Assembly: GCF_014645695.1 (NCBI RefSeq)
Contig: NZ_BMMF01000003.1
Span: 372,001-436,000, forward strand
Reading direction: 5' to 3'
DNA from: Salinarimonas ramus
GTDB taxonomy: Bacteria; Pseudomonadota; Alphaproteobacteria; Rhizobiales; Beijerinckiaceae
DNA: 64,000 bases
Shown here: positions 44,196 through 53,453 of the stretch, piece by piece
How the letters are laid out: every line of letters begins with the position of its first letter
How positions within the stretch are numbered: position 1 is the stretch's first letter
The notes under the pieces: generated by a model
What the model was told of the DNA's origin: nothing
The model's input: the letters and a program-made list of their open reading frames with translations, nothing else
Database searches by the model: none
Translations under genes and position numbers: made by a program

Positions 44196-44959
44196 ACGAT
44201 ACGGCTGTTGCGCATGTCGGCGAGCGCGACGTGTCGCGCTCCGATCCGGCAGACATGCTCCGGATTCGCCAGGCGATCCGTGTTCGACGACGGGTCCTCG
44301 TAGACGCCGAAGCGCCAGAGCACCCTCCCGTCGCGGGCGATGCGCGCCGCGAGATGGGTGTCGCGATCGCACATGACGAAGGTGTTCTCGCAGATCGGTA
44401 CGGCAGCGGAGGGGGCGAGCAGGCGCTGCTCGACGGCGATCCGCCGAGTCTCGCCGGTCGACGCGAGGAGGTGGAAGCCCGGCCCGCTGCGGTCCACGAC
44501 GAGAAGCTCCTCACCCCATCGCGAGGCGTGGATCGGGGTGAGACCGGGGCAGAGCACGGCTTCGCTCGAGCCGTCGGTCGCCGAAAGGCGCACGATGTCC
44601 GAATAGGCAGGACGAGCCGCCAGGATCTCGCCCTCGCCGTCCGAATGCAGCTTGGCCACGCCGGGTACCGGCCACGTGTGCAGCTCGCGCCCGCTCGCGG
44701 CGTCCAGGAGCCTGACGAGCCCGAGCCGGGGATGCGATATCGCGAGCAGGCCGGGTGCCGGCGCGCAGCAACCTTCGATATGCTCGACTGGATGCTCCGG
44801 GATGCACGGCGCGCCGCGGTAGGCGAGGCCGAGCTCGATCTCGCCGTGAGGGCCGTAAGCCACCCATTCGCCCGCGACCCGCTCTTCGCACACACGGATC
44901 GCGTCGGGCGCCGCTCGCGCGCCAGCATTAGCGGACGGCGAAGACCACTGCGCTCTCAT
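44190..44959 (-). pseudogene. beta-propeller-like protein, 5' fragment
   Basis: ATG at 44957-44959. About 250 residues follow with repeated strand patterns (LLAISHPRLGLVRLLDAASGREL, ILAARPAYSDIVRLSATDG, LLVVDRSGPGFHLLASTGETR, HVALADMRNSRIVCL), as in NHL or six-bladed propellers. The coherent sequence ends at about 44200, then the frame shifts into the oxygenase fragment. No downstream remainder was found in the window. Function unknown. Confidence 0.6.
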
Positions 44960-45164
44960 CGATTGCGTCTCAACGATAAGCAAGGCCGGCGCCGCGCTGC
45001 GACGCCCCGACCGCTGAGGGCCTGCTCGTCCTGGGAATGGGATGCGTCCGAGACCACTGTCTCGAGGCCACGATCGGATGATTTCACGCGAAAGACAGCT
45101 TGTCAACCCAAGGTCGCTAGCTGTCCTGCGCTGCTGTGGCGGACCCGGCTCCCGAAGAGGTACC

Positions 45165-45947
45165 TCACGCCGCGATCGCCGGCAGCGCCTCGAGAGCGGG
45201 ACGGGCGAAGCGGTAGCCCTGCTGGAGCACGACGCCGAGCCGCGCGAGCGCTTCGCTCTCGGCGCGGGTCTCGATGCCCTCGGCGATGATCGTGACGCCG
45301 AGCTCGCGGGTGAGCGAGACGATGGAACGCACGATCGCGCGGCGCGCGGGATCGCCGTCGATATCGCGCACGAGCTGCATGTCGATCTTGATCGCGTCCG
45401 GCCGGAAGCGCGCGAGGAGCCCCAGCCCCGAATGGCCCGCACCGAAATCGTCGATCGCCGTCGTGAAGCCCATCGAGCGGTATTCCCGCACGATGTGGGC
45501 GAGATGGTCGTCGTCGGCGAGGCGCTCGGTCTCGCTGAGCTCGAACATCAGCCGATCGAGGGGGAAATCGTGCCGCTTCGCGGCCACCAGCGTGCGGCGG
45601 ATGCAGGCGCGCGGCTCGTAGACGGCGTTGGGCAGGAAGTTGATGGACAGGAGCGCGCCGGTGTCGGCGAGGCCGAGCTCGGCGGCGAGCCCGATCGCCT
45701 TGACGCGACAGGCCTGGTCGAAGGCGTAGATCGCGTCGCATCCCACCGCGGCGATGACGGCGCCGGCGCCCGCCCCGTCGGTGCCGCGCACCAGCGCTTC
45801 GTAGGCGTAGGGGCGTCCGGTGTCGACGTTCACGATCGGCTGGAAGGCCATGGTGATGGCGAAGTCGCGGGCGGGCGAGGTCGCGCAGGCGATGCAGGCG
45901 TCGGCGCGGCCGGTGGTGGTGGTGGCGAGCGTTGCAGCGTGAGGCAC
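45165..45947 (-). CDS. EAL-domain protein (cyclic-di-GMP phosphodiesterase type)
   Basis: 260 residues. After a 30-residue leader with a CxxC pair (Cys18, Cys21), an EAL domain fills the rest. The signature is EALVR at 50-54 with Glu50. Further catalytic-type motifs are SINFLPNAV, ELSETERL, and the metal-site DDFGAGHSG, then KIDMQLVRDID and IAEGIET. Loop residues look intact, so c-di-GMP hydrolysis is plausible. There is no GGDEF or transmembrane segment; it is cytosolic, and regulated perhaps through the CxxC. It marks the return to core genome. Confidence 0.9.
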   Translation of the reverse strand: MPHAATLATTTTGRADACIACATSPARDFAITMAFQPIVNVDTGRPYAYEALVRGTDGAGAGAVIAAVGCDAIYAFDQACRVKAIGLAAELGLADTGALLSINFLPNAVYEPRACIRRTLVAAKRHDFPLDRLMFELSETERLADDDHLAHIVREYRSMGFTTAIDDFGAGHSGLGLLARFRPDAIKIDMQLVRDIDGDPARRAIVRSIVSLTRELGVTIIAEGIETRAESEALARLGVVLQQGYRFARPALEALPAIAA

Positions 45948-46143
45948 AGCGGGGGCTCCTCGGTCGGTCTGATGCCGACTCTGCCGGGAAGGGGCCGCCG
46001 CTACGCGCTCTGCGTGCAGGGAGGCGACCCGCTGCCACTGTGCCCCAATAGTCTTGCGTCGTTCTTAAGATCGTTTCACAGCCGTCTGCATCCATGCAAG
46101 CGAGCGTCCGCCCTCCCGCGAGGAACCACTCGCTGCCGCACGC

Positions 46144-47151
46144 TCACCGAAAGCACTCGGCCACCTTCGCCACGATGGGCTCGACGCCGAAGCGCACGGG
46201 GTCCGTCGCCGGCAGCGCGTAGGTCGTGGCCAGGCGCGCGAGCTCGGCGCGGGCCTCGTCCTCGCCGAGCTTCTCCGTGTTGACGGCGATGCCCACGCAG
46301 CGGATCGCCGGGTTGGTGAGGCGCCCGAGCGACGTCGTCATGTGGATGACGTCGCCGATCGTCGGCAGCGGCGTGTTGACGCCCCGCATCGTGCGGCGCG
46401 TCGGCTCGTGGCAGACGACGAAGGCGTCGGGCTGGGCGCCGTGCAGGAGGCCCAGCGAGACGCCCGCGAAGGAGGGGTGGAAGAGCGAGCCCTGCCCCTC
46501 GATGAGGTCCCAATGGCTCTCCGCGGCGGCGGGCGAGATCCACTCGACGGCACCCGAGATGAAGTCCGCCACCACGGCGTCGATGGCGACGCCGCGCCCG
46601 GAGATGAACACGCCGGTCTGGCCCGTGGCCTTGAAGTCGGCGTCGAAGCCCGCCTCGCGCATGCCGGTCTCGAGGGCGAGCGCGGTGTACTTCTTGCCGA
46701 CCGAGCAATCGGTGCCCACCGTCAAGAGGCGCATGCCGGCGCGCTTGTCGCCCTTGCCGGTGGCGAAGCGCTCGCTCGAATGGCGCACGTCGTGCAGCGC
46801 GCGGCCGTTGCGCGCCGCCGCCTCGGCGATGGCCGGGATCGAGCCGAGGCGCGTGTGCAGGCCCGCCGCCACGTCCATGCCGGCGTCGAGGGCGGCGACG
46901 ATCTCCGAGACCCAATGGTCCGGCAGCACGCCGCCCGCGTTGACGACGCCGATGACGAGGGTCTTCGCGCCCGCCGCCGCGCCCTCCGCGATGCTCATGT
47001 CCGGCACCTTGGCGTCGGCGGCGCAGCCGGGCAGGCGCAGCTGGCCCACGACCCAGTCGCGGCGCCAGTCGACGATGCCGAGGCCCGTCTTGGCCGCGAG
47101 CGCGTCGCGCGCGTCGCCGAGGAAGAGCAGGTACGGGCGGGCGATTTCCAT
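46144..47151 (-). CDS. DgcN-like DUF1611 protein
   Basis: 335 residues. The P-loop-like VGTDCSVGKKYTAL near 145-158 and VVNAGGVLPDHWV, plus SHWDLIEGQGSLFHPSFAG and CHEPTRRTM, are DUF1611 hallmarks. Characterised members (DgcN) act in D-glutamate catabolism as N-acetyl-D-glutamate synthase. The usual partner DgcA is not in the neighbouring DNA of this window. It is followed 63 bp downstream by nothing related; a universal stress protein lies upstream in the same direction. Confidence 0.82.
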   Translation of the reverse strand: MEIARPYLLFLGDARDALAAKTGLGIVDWRRDWVVGQLRLPGCAADAKVPDMSIAEGAAAGAKTLVIGVVNAGGVLPDHWVSEIVAALDAGMDVAAGLHTRLGSIPAIAEAAARNGRALHDVRHSSERFATGKGDKRAGMRLLTVGTDCSVGKKYTALALETGMREAGFDADFKATGQTGVFISGRGVAIDAVVADFISGAVEWISPAAAESHWDLIEGQGSLFHPSFAGVSLGLLHGAQPDAFVVCHEPTRRTMRGVNTPLPTIGDVIHMTTSLGRLTNPAIRCVGIAVNTEKLGEDEARAELARLATTYALPATDPVRFGVEPIVAKVAECFR

Positions 47152-47214
47152 GGATGTCCTCTTCTCGTGCGGTTCGCGGCGCCGTCGCGCCGGGTGGTCG
47201 GGGCGCGTGCGGTC

Positions 47215-48051
47215 TCAATGCGCCATGAAGACGGGGATGGTGGCGTTGGCGAGGATGTGGCTCGTCGCGCCGCCGAAGATCATCTGCCGAATGCGGCTCT
47301 GGGTATAGGCGCCCTTGAACAGGAGGTCGCAGCCCACGCTCTCGGAATATTCGAGGATGGCCTCGCCGGCATTGCGCTTCTCGGGGCCGAGATGGACGTG
47401 CTCCACCGGCAGGCCGTGGCGCTGCAGCGAGCGCGCGAGCGCCTCGCCGGAGGGCCCCGGCACCATGCCGCTCTCCACGGTGAGCACGTGGACCCGCTTG
47501 GCGCGCGCGAGGAGCTCCATGCCCATGCCGATGACGTGCGCGGTCTCGGTGGAGCCGTTCCAGGCGATCACGATGGTCTCGCCGATCGTGTCGCGCGCCC
47601 GCGGCGGGGCGATGAGGGCCGGGCGACCGCCTTCGAAGAGCACGGATTCGAGCGTCGCCATCCGCGGGCCCGTGGCGCTCTGGGTGGGGCGGCCCACCAC
47701 CGTGATGTCGAAGACGCGCGAATAGGCGCCCACGAACTCGTCGCCCGCCGGCGCGTCCGCGTGCCAGCGCCAGCGCGGACCGTCGGCGGGGCCGGCGTCG
47801 CGCAGGAGGCCTGCGGCGTCCATGAAGCGCTGGAAGGCGTCGCGCGCCTGCGCCTCCGCCTCCGCGTCGCCCCGCTCGTCGGCGGCCCAGGTGAGGCCCA
47901 TCACCATGTCGACGGAGACGATCTCCGCGAGGGGAGGCCTGAGCGCGAAACCCTCCACGTAGCTGTCGAAGCGGCGCGCGAGCGCGATGGCCGTCTGCAG
48001 CGTCGCGTCCATCATGTCGTGCGGCGCGGTGGGTACGAGCACGGTCTTCAT
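47215..48051 (-). CDS. universal stress protein, tandem UspA domains
   Basis: 278 residues with two UspA-like halves. MKTVLVPTAPHD starts the first, and TIVIAWNGSTETAHVIGMGMEL begins the second near 160. The C-terminal nucleotide-type loop reads GATSHILANATIPVFMAH, close to GGxSRxxLxxxxxPVLM with SHI in place of the classic pattern. Stress-linked; ligand unclear. It lies in the same direction as the DUF1611 gene with 63 bp between, possibly one operon. Confidence 0.9.
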   Translation of the reverse strand: MKTVLVPTAPHDMMDATLQTAIALARRFDSYVEGFALRPPLAEIVSVDMVMGLTWAADERGDAEAEAQARDAFQRFMDAAGLLRDAGPADGPRWRWHADAPAGDEFVGAYSRVFDITVVGRPTQSATGPRMATLESVLFEGGRPALIAPPRARDTIGETIVIAWNGSTETAHVIGMGMELLARAKRVHVLTVESGMVPGPSGEALARSLQRHGLPVEHVHLGPEKRNAGEAILEYSESVGCDLLFKGAYTQSRIRQMIFGGATSHILANATIPVFMAH

Positions 48052-48108
48052 TACGAGGCCCCCTCGGTCCGGCGTCGCGGCGCCGGCCGTCCGCGGGCAT
48101 TCTTCCCC

Positions 48109-49398
48109 TCAACCGGCCTTCGCCGCAACCGCCCTTTCGCGCGCGGCGCGCCTGTGCGCCTTCGCGCCGGCGGTTTCGCCGGCACCGTCGCCCGCCTGCT
48201 CGGCGAAAGCCACCTCGTAGACCGTTTCGAGCGCGGCGACGTGCGCGGGGAGGCTCGGCGGGTCCGCGCGGAAGGCGGCCTCGGCCGCCGCGCCGAGGCG
48301 CGACGCGAGATCCGGCTCCTGCGCGAGCCGGCGCAGACGGTCCGCCAGCGCATCGACGTCGCCGGCGGGCACGACCATGCCGGTCTCGCCGTCGCGAACC
48401 GCGTCGCGCGCCGCGCAGGCGTCGGACACGACGGCCGGCGTGCCGAGCGCCTGTGCCTCCAGCACGACGAGGGGCTGGCCCTCGTACCAGAGGGAGGGGA
48501 AGACGAGGGCGCGGGCCTGCGCCATCAGCTCGGAGACGCGCTCGGGCGGCTGCCAGCCGAGCATCTGCGCGTGCGGCGCCGCCTCGCGCACGGCCCCGGC
48601 CTCCGGCCCGTCTCCGACGAAGGCGACGGGAAGCCCGGCCTGCGCCGCCGCGCGGGCGAGGACGATCGCGCCCTTCTCCGGCGTGAGCCGGCCCACGAAC
48701 AGGAAGGGCGCGTCCGCCGCGCGAGGCGACGGGGGCCCGTCCGGCGCGCGGACGTCGATGGGATTGCCGACCCTGTGGAGCCGGACATGCGCGGGCACGT
48801 GCGGCGCGATGGCGTCGCGATGCAGCGCGCTCAGCACGATCGCGTCCGGGCACGCCTCGAAGAGCCGCCCCACGCGGTGCGTCGCCGCGTGCCGGGCGAG
48901 GCGCATCAGCTTGAAGGGATAGGGCTTGGCGTCGCAGGCCCGCGCGATGCAGGCGCCCGACAGCGGCTTTCGCGTGCAGATCGCGCCCGCAGAGAAGTCG
49001 AAGAACGTGCCGTTGGGGCAGACGCTGAGGTAGTCGTGCAGCGTGACGACGCCCACCGTGTCCGCGTCCCGGATCGCGGCGAGGGCCGCGCCCGACAGGC
49101 TCTGGCCCCAGGAATGGACGTGCGCGATCGCGCCCGGCCCGGCCTCGGCGAGCGCCTGGGCCACGGCCCTCCCCGCTCGCGCGTTCCAGATCGCGTCGAG
49201 CCGGCCGCCGCCCTTCGGCGCGACGATGCGGGCCGCGATCCCAGCCGCGGCGAGCCGCGGGTCCGGCGTCCCGGAGCCGCCGACGCAGGTGACGCGGTGC
49301 CCGGCGGCGGCGAGGCCGAGCGCGCTCTCCACGGCGACGCGCGCGGACCCGCCGGTGACGGCGAGATGATCGGCGACGACGACGATGGGACGCGGCAT
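48109..49398 (-). CDS. GT4-like glycosyltransferase
   Basis: 429 residues from the ATG at 49396-49398. GT-B fold: N-terminal HLAVTGGSARVA (near 10-21), a Cys-rich middle (PNGTFFDFSAGAICTRKPLSGACIARACD in parts), and the nucleotide-sugar domain FVGRLTPEKGA, VGDGPEAG, and PSLWYEGQPLVVLEAQALGTPAV with the EX7E motif. Likely adds sugars to a cell-surface polymer. No polysaccharide operon is nearby. Confidence 0.88.
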   Translation of the reverse strand: MPRPIVVVADHLAVTGGSARVAVESALGLAAAGHRVTCVGGSGTPDPRLAAAGIAARIVAPKGGGRLDAIWNARAGRAVAQALAEAGPGAIAHVHSWGQSLSGAALAAIRDADTVGVVTLHDYLSVCPNGTFFDFSAGAICTRKPLSGACIARACDAKPYPFKLMRLARHAATHRVGRLFEACPDAIVLSALHRDAIAPHVPAHVRLHRVGNPIDVRAPDGPPSPRAADAPFLFVGRLTPEKGAIVLARAAAQAGLPVAFVGDGPEAGAVREAAPHAQMLGWQPPERVSELMAQARALVFPSLWYEGQPLVVLEAQALGTPAVVSDACAARDAVRDGETGMVVPAGDVDALADRLRRLAQEPDLASRLGAAAEAAFRADPPSLPAHVAALETVYEVAFAEQAGDGAGETAGAKAHRRAARERAVAAKAG

Positions 49399-49514
49399 GG
49401 CTCGGCTCCCGGCTCGGGCGGCGGCTTGGAACGAGCCTCTTCCTGGCACGCGAGCCTTGAAGATTGCGTTTCGCCGAGCCGCGGGAGAGCGGGCAAGCGA
49501 ATCAGTTTCGATCC

Positions 49515-50081
49515 TTAGCCGGCTTCCTCGTCGACGACCGCCTTCGCGACGGCATAGGTGAAGCCCGCACGGGCGAGGCGTGCGAGGTCCTTCTCGCGGT
49601 TCTCCGCGCGTCCCGTGGTCCGGAACGGACCCAGCCGTCGGCGCCTGGCGAGCGCGAGCGCCGCCTCGCGCTCGGGATCGGCGTCGGGGTCGAGCTCGAG
49701 CCGATCTTCGGCGTGGCGCTCCAGCGCCTCCGCGACGGCATCCGCCGCGACACCCTTCGAGGCGAGCCGGGCGGCGATGGCGCGCTGCGAGCCGCCGCGG
49801 CGCCTCAGGCTCGCGACCCGCGCCTGCGCATACGCCTCGTCGTCGACGAGCCCCGCGCGCACGGCCCGCGCCACCGCCTCCTCCACGAGGGCGAGCGCGG
49901 CCTGCGGCTCCTCCTCCCTGAGCCGGCAGCGCCGCTCGACCTTGCGCGAGAGCACGCGGCGCAGGTTCTCGGCCGAGGAGGCGTAGCGCTCGAGATAGGC
50001 GAGCGCCATGCGGTCGAGGACGGCGGGCGTCACCGGCCGCGGCGGCTTTCTCGGCTTGGAGGGATCGGACGAGAAGGGCAT
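49515..50081 (-). CDS. recX: regulatory protein RecX
   Basis: 188 residues from the ATG at 50081 (MPFSSDPSKPRKPP...). It shows three RecX-type helical repeats: ALAYLERYASSAENLRRVL, GLVDDEAYAQARV, and LARAGFTYAVAKAVVDEE near the C-terminus. RecX inhibits or tunes RecA filaments. recA is not in the window. The Lys/Pro-rich N-terminus is common in alphaproteobacteria. A longer frame upstream is not needed. Confidence 0.9.
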   Translation of the reverse strand: MPFSSDPSKPRKPPRPVTPAVLDRMALAYLERYASSAENLRRVLSRKVERRCRLREEEPQAALALVEEAVARAVRAGLVDDEAYAQARVASLRRRGGSQRAIAARLASKGVAADAVAEALERHAEDRLELDPDADPEREAALALARRRRLGPFRTTGRAENREKDLARLARAGFTYAVAKAVVDEEAG

Positions 50082-50215
50082 CGACGTCAGACGTAGCGCC
50101 GGGCGGGCGGAGAGGCAAACCGGCCACCTCCATTGCCGGCTACCCGAATTCGCTCGCGAAACGTTGCATGGAGGAAACCTTTGCATCCCGCTCGCGCCTG
50201 CGCTTGCTAGGGCGC

Positions 50216-51898
50216 ATGAACGACGATCATCCCCCGGTGACCACCATGGACACGACCGCCCTCACCCCCGCCGAGCCCGAGAAGGAGCCCGCGCCGCAAC
50301 CCTCCCCGCCCCGGGAAATCGAGCTGAAGCTCGAGCTCGCCCCGGCGGACTGGAAGCGGCTCGCCCGCGCGCCCTTTCTCGCCGAGCCGCTCGCGGCCGC
50401 GGCGAAGGCGAAGCGCACCGAAGCCACCTATTTCGACACGCCGGACGGGCGCCTGCGAAAGGCCGGTGTGAGCCTGCGCCTGCGCCGCACCGGCGCCAAG
50501 ACCGTGCAGACGGCGAAGGCCTCCGAAGGCGTCGCCGCCGGCCTGTTCGACCGCACGGAGGTCGAGGCCGAGACCGCCGGCGAGACGCCCGATCTCGCGC
50601 TCCTCGACGGGACGCCCTTCGAGGCGCTCTTCTCCAAGCGCAAAGTGCGCGAGGGGATCGCCCCGGCCTTCACCGTCTCCATGCGTCGGCGCACGCTGAT
50701 CGTCACCGACGGCGGCTTCGTCGCCGAGATGGTGGTGGACGAGGGGTCCGTGACGGCGGGCGAGCGCAGCGAACCCGTCTGCGAGATCGAGCTCGAGCTG
50801 CGCGCGGGCGCGGCGGCGGATCTCTTCGCCTTCGCCCGGCGCATCGCCGAGAGCGTGCCGGCCCGCCTCGGCTTTCGCACGAAGTCCGATCGCGGCTACG
50901 CGCTCCTCGCCGGCGAGGCGTCGCGGGTCGTCAAGAAAATCGAGGTCGCGCTCGACCCCGCCATGTCGGCGGGCGCCGCCTTTCAGGCGATCGCGCGGGC
51001 GTGCCTCGCGCAGCTGGTCGCCAACGAGGAGGCGCTGCGATCGCTCGGCGCTCCCGGCGCGATCCACCAGTCCCGCGTGGCGCTGCGGCGCCTGCGCGCG
51101 GCGATCTCATTGTTCAAGATCGTGGTCGAGGACGAGCGCCGCCGCGCCGTGTCGGCGGAGCTGAAATGGATGGCGAACGCGCTCGGCGCCGCGCGCGACC
51201 TCGACGTCCAGATCGCCACCATGGTCGAGCCGGCGCGCGCGGCCGAGCCCGACGATCCGGACCTCGCCCATCTCGCCGCGGCCTTCGCCGCGCGGCGCGA
51301 GGCGGCGCTCGCGGACGCGCGCGAGGCCTCGCTCGGCGAGCGCTACCGCCTGATGCTCGTCGACACCGCCGCCTGGATCGAGGCCGGCGCCTGGCTCGAG
51401 GGCGAGCGCCCGCAGCGCGACGCGCCGGTCGCCGAATTCGCGGCGCGGCTCCTCAGGAAGAAGCGCAAGCGCATCGCCAGGGAGGGCGCGGACCTCGCCG
51501 CGCTCGACGCGGACACCCGCCACGAGGTGCGCATCGAGGTGAAGAAGCTGCGCTACGCCACCGAGTTCTTCGAGAGCGTCTTCGCGACGCCCCACGTCGC
51601 GGGCGAGACGGCGAAGGAGGCGCGCAAGCAGGCGAAGAAGGCCGCGCGCAAGGCGACCGCGCGGCACGCCGCCATGCTCTCGCTCCTCGAGACGCTGCAG
51701 GAGGATCTCGGCGCGCTCAACGACCTCGCGGTCGGCGCGCGGATGAGCGAGGGCTTCGACGCGAGCGACGAAGCGCTGGCGCGGGGCTTCGCCAAGCTCG
51801 CCCGCCCCGATGCCGAGGAGGCCTTCGAAGAGCACATGGCCGCCGCCGTGAAGGCCCATCGCAAGCTCGCGAATGCGAACCCGTTCTGGTCCGTCTGA
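50216..51898 (+). CDS. CYTH and CHAD domain protein
   Basis: 560 residues from the ATG at 50216; ATG at 50168 is an alternative. The N-terminal CYTH domain begins with the ExExK motif (EIELKLEL near 34-41) and has YFDTPDGRLRKAGVSLRLRR. CYTH proteins are inorganic triphosphatases or adenylate cyclase-like enzymes. The C-terminal CHAD domain (about 275-555) has conserved His/Lys helices such as IHQSRVALRRLRAAI and HEVRIEVKKLRYATEFF and binds polyphosphate. It is divergent from recX by 134 bp. Confidence 0.92.
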   Translation: MNDDHPPVTTMDTTALTPAEPEKEPAPQPSPPREIELKLELAPADWKRLARAPFLAEPLAAAAKAKRTEATYFDTPDGRLRKAGVSLRLRRTGAKTVQTAKASEGVAAGLFDRTEVEAETAGETPDLALLDGTPFEALFSKRKVREGIAPAFTVSMRRRTLIVTDGGFVAEMVVDEGSVTAGERSEPVCEIELELRAGAAADLFAFARRIAESVPARLGFRTKSDRGYALLAGEASRVVKKIEVALDPAMSAGAAFQAIARACLAQLVANEEALRSLGAPGAIHQSRVALRRLRAAISLFKIVVEDERRRAVSAELKWMANALGAARDLDVQIATMVEPARAAEPDDPDLAHLAAAFAARREAALADAREASLGERYRLMLVDTAAWIEAGAWLEGERPQRDAPVAEFAARLLRKKRKRIAREGADLAALDADTRHEVRIEVKKLRYATEFFESVFATPHVAGETAKEARKQAKKAARKATARHAAMLSLLETLQEDLGALNDLAVGARMSEGFDASDEALARGFAKLARPDAEEAFEEHMAAAVKAHRKLANANPFWSV

Positions 51899-51913
51899 GA
51901 CGTTGAACGTCGA

Positions 51914-51941
51914 CGGATGCGGCCCGGCCGGGCCGCATCCG
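51914..51941. terminator. 28-bp perfect palindrome, bidirectional terminator
   Basis: CGGATGCGGCCCGG is followed directly by its reverse complement. It lies 15 bp after the CYTH-CHAD stop and 10 bp after the ialB stop. Such a stem with convergent genes on both sides suggests two-way termination. No U run is present. Confidence 0.65.
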
Positions 51942-51951
51942 AATCAGTCGA

Positions 51952-52500
51952 TCACAGACCGCATTCCTGCCGGGCGCGGTTCACCGCCGCCGTGAAGCCG
52001 GAGAGGGAATAGACGTCGGTCGTGTCGTTGCCGCGCGCGGAGCGCACGCGCAGCTCGAAGGAGCGGCCGCGGATGAAGCCCTGCACCACGTCGTCCTCCT
52101 GCGCCGGGTCCTGGACCCAGGCGTTCTCGCCGCGCGTGACGAAGTTGAACGTCGTGCCGTCGATGACGCCGCTCGCCGTCTGCCCGTCCTGGGTCGGGAA
52201 GCCCATCACCGCGGCGACCTCGTTGGTCACGTTCTCGGAGGGGCGGAAGGAGACGAAGAGGTAGGCCGGGTCGCGATTGAGGCCCTCGGGCAGCCTGCGC
52301 GTGGGCTGCGACAACGCGTAGCAGAGCTTCGAGCCGTTCGCGTCGGTCGAGTAGGAGGCCCAGTCGCCCTCCCGCCCGAGGAGCGTCGCCTGCGCCTGCT
52401 GCGCGGCCGCCGGAGCCGGCGCCAGCCCGATGGCGGCGGCGCAAGCGACGAGGAGCGCGCACGCGGACGCATAGCGGCGGATCGATCGGGTCTTTCTCAT
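51952..52500 (-). CDS. IalB-family secreted protein
   Basis: 182 residues from the ATG at 52498-52500. A signal peptide covers 1-33 (basic RKTRSIRRY, hydrophobic core, AAAQ cleavage). The mature part fits invasion-associated locus B proteins: WASYSTDANGSKLCYALSQP, YLFVSFRPSENVTNEV, NFVTRGENAWVQDP and a C-terminal Cys. Role in envelope integrity or host interaction is known in Bartonella only. It is divergent from the sigma factor gene across 232 bp. Confidence 0.88.
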   Translation of the reverse strand: MRKTRSIRRYASACALLVACAAAIGLAPAPAAAQQAQATLLGREGDWASYSTDANGSKLCYALSQPTRRLPEGLNRDPAYLFVSFRPSENVTNEVAAVMGFPTQDGQTASGVIDGTTFNFVTRGENAWVQDPAQEDDVVQGFIRGRSFELRVRSARGNDTTDVYSLSGFTAAVNRARQECGL

Positions 52501-52732
52501 GAAGCTCACCTTGGATCGCGGGGTTTCTCCGCCTTGCGGCGGGCTCGGCTTTCGCTGAGCACTAGATTGGCCAGAAATGGGCAAAAATACGTTAACCTTG
52601 CCTGAACGCCCGAAACAGCCGCAGGCGCATTGCCGGGCCCGTCGCGAGGCCTTAACACTGGTGAAGGCGGCGCGATAGCGCGGGGTTCGTCCTCGCGCAC
52701 CGGCCACGCCACCGGAAAGGATCGAGGACGTC

Positions 52733-53299
52733 TTGCCCTCCCCGAGCGAGCACGAGGCGCTCATCGCCGCCGTCGCACAGGACCGCGACCGCGAGGCGTT
52801 CGCTCGCCTGTTCGACCATTACGCGCCCCGCCTCTCCGCCTATCTCCAGCGCCAGGGCGCCGACCAGGCGCTCGCCGAGGAGATCGTCCAGGACACGATG
52901 GTGACGCTCTGGCGCAAGGCGGCGCTCTTCGATCCGGCGAAGTCCTCCCTCACGACCTGGCTCTACCGCATCGCGCGCAATCGCCGCATCGACCTGATGC
53001 GGCGCGACCGCACGACGCTCGTCGAGCCGGAGAACCCCGTCTTCGACGTCGCCGACACCACGGATCTCGAGGGCGAGCTCGACGCGAGCCAGCGCGAGGC
53101 CGCGGTGCGCCTCGCCATGGAGAGCCTGCCGCAGGAGCAGCTCGTCCTCGTGCGCCTGGCGTTCTTCGACGCGCTCTCCCATTCCGAGATCGCCGAGCGC
53201 ACGGGGCTTCCCCTCGGCACGGTGAAGTCGCGCATCCGCCTCGCCTTCACGCGTCTGCGCCGCACCCTGGAGAGCGGCGGCGTCGTGGAAGCCGAGTAA
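52733..53299 (+). CDS. ECF-type RNA polymerase sigma factor
   Basis: 188 residues, starting at a TTG (52733) behind GAGGAC; no closer ATG fits. Region 2 spans about 25-90 (FDHYAPRLSAYLQRQGADQALAEEIVQDTMVTLWRKA, recognised by EEIVQDTMVTLW and TWLYRIARNRRIDLMRRD), and region 4 about 130-180 (LPQEQLVLVRLAFFDALSHSEIAERTGLPLGTVKSR). This resembles the sigma factors paired with ChrR-type anti-sigmas, but no anti-sigma follows; the next gene is an SDR after 154 bp. Confidence 0.9.
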   Translation: MPSPSEHEALIAAVAQDRDREAFARLFDHYAPRLSAYLQRQGADQALAEEIVQDTMVTLWRKAALFDPAKSSLTTWLYRIARNRRIDLMRRDRTTLVEPENPVFDVADTTDLEGELDASQREAAVRLAMESLPQEQLVLVRLAFFDALSHSEIAERTGLPLGTVKSRIRLAFTRLRRTLESGGVVEAE

Positions 53300-53453
53300 C
53301 GCGGGTCGGCCGTCGCGCGCCCGCCTCGCGCATGCCAGCCTCACCCCCTCCGCAGGGCTCGCGGCTCGACCGGCGCGCGCCGAGCGCGTATGAGCCCCGC
53401 CACACACGCCAGACCCCGCTCTCGCGCCCGACGCTCAACGGAGGAGCCCGCGC

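Noticed and set aside
35785-45100. Right-hand att site for the island
   Set aside because: No second copy of the tRNA-Gly 3' end was found by eye, so the right border is not called.
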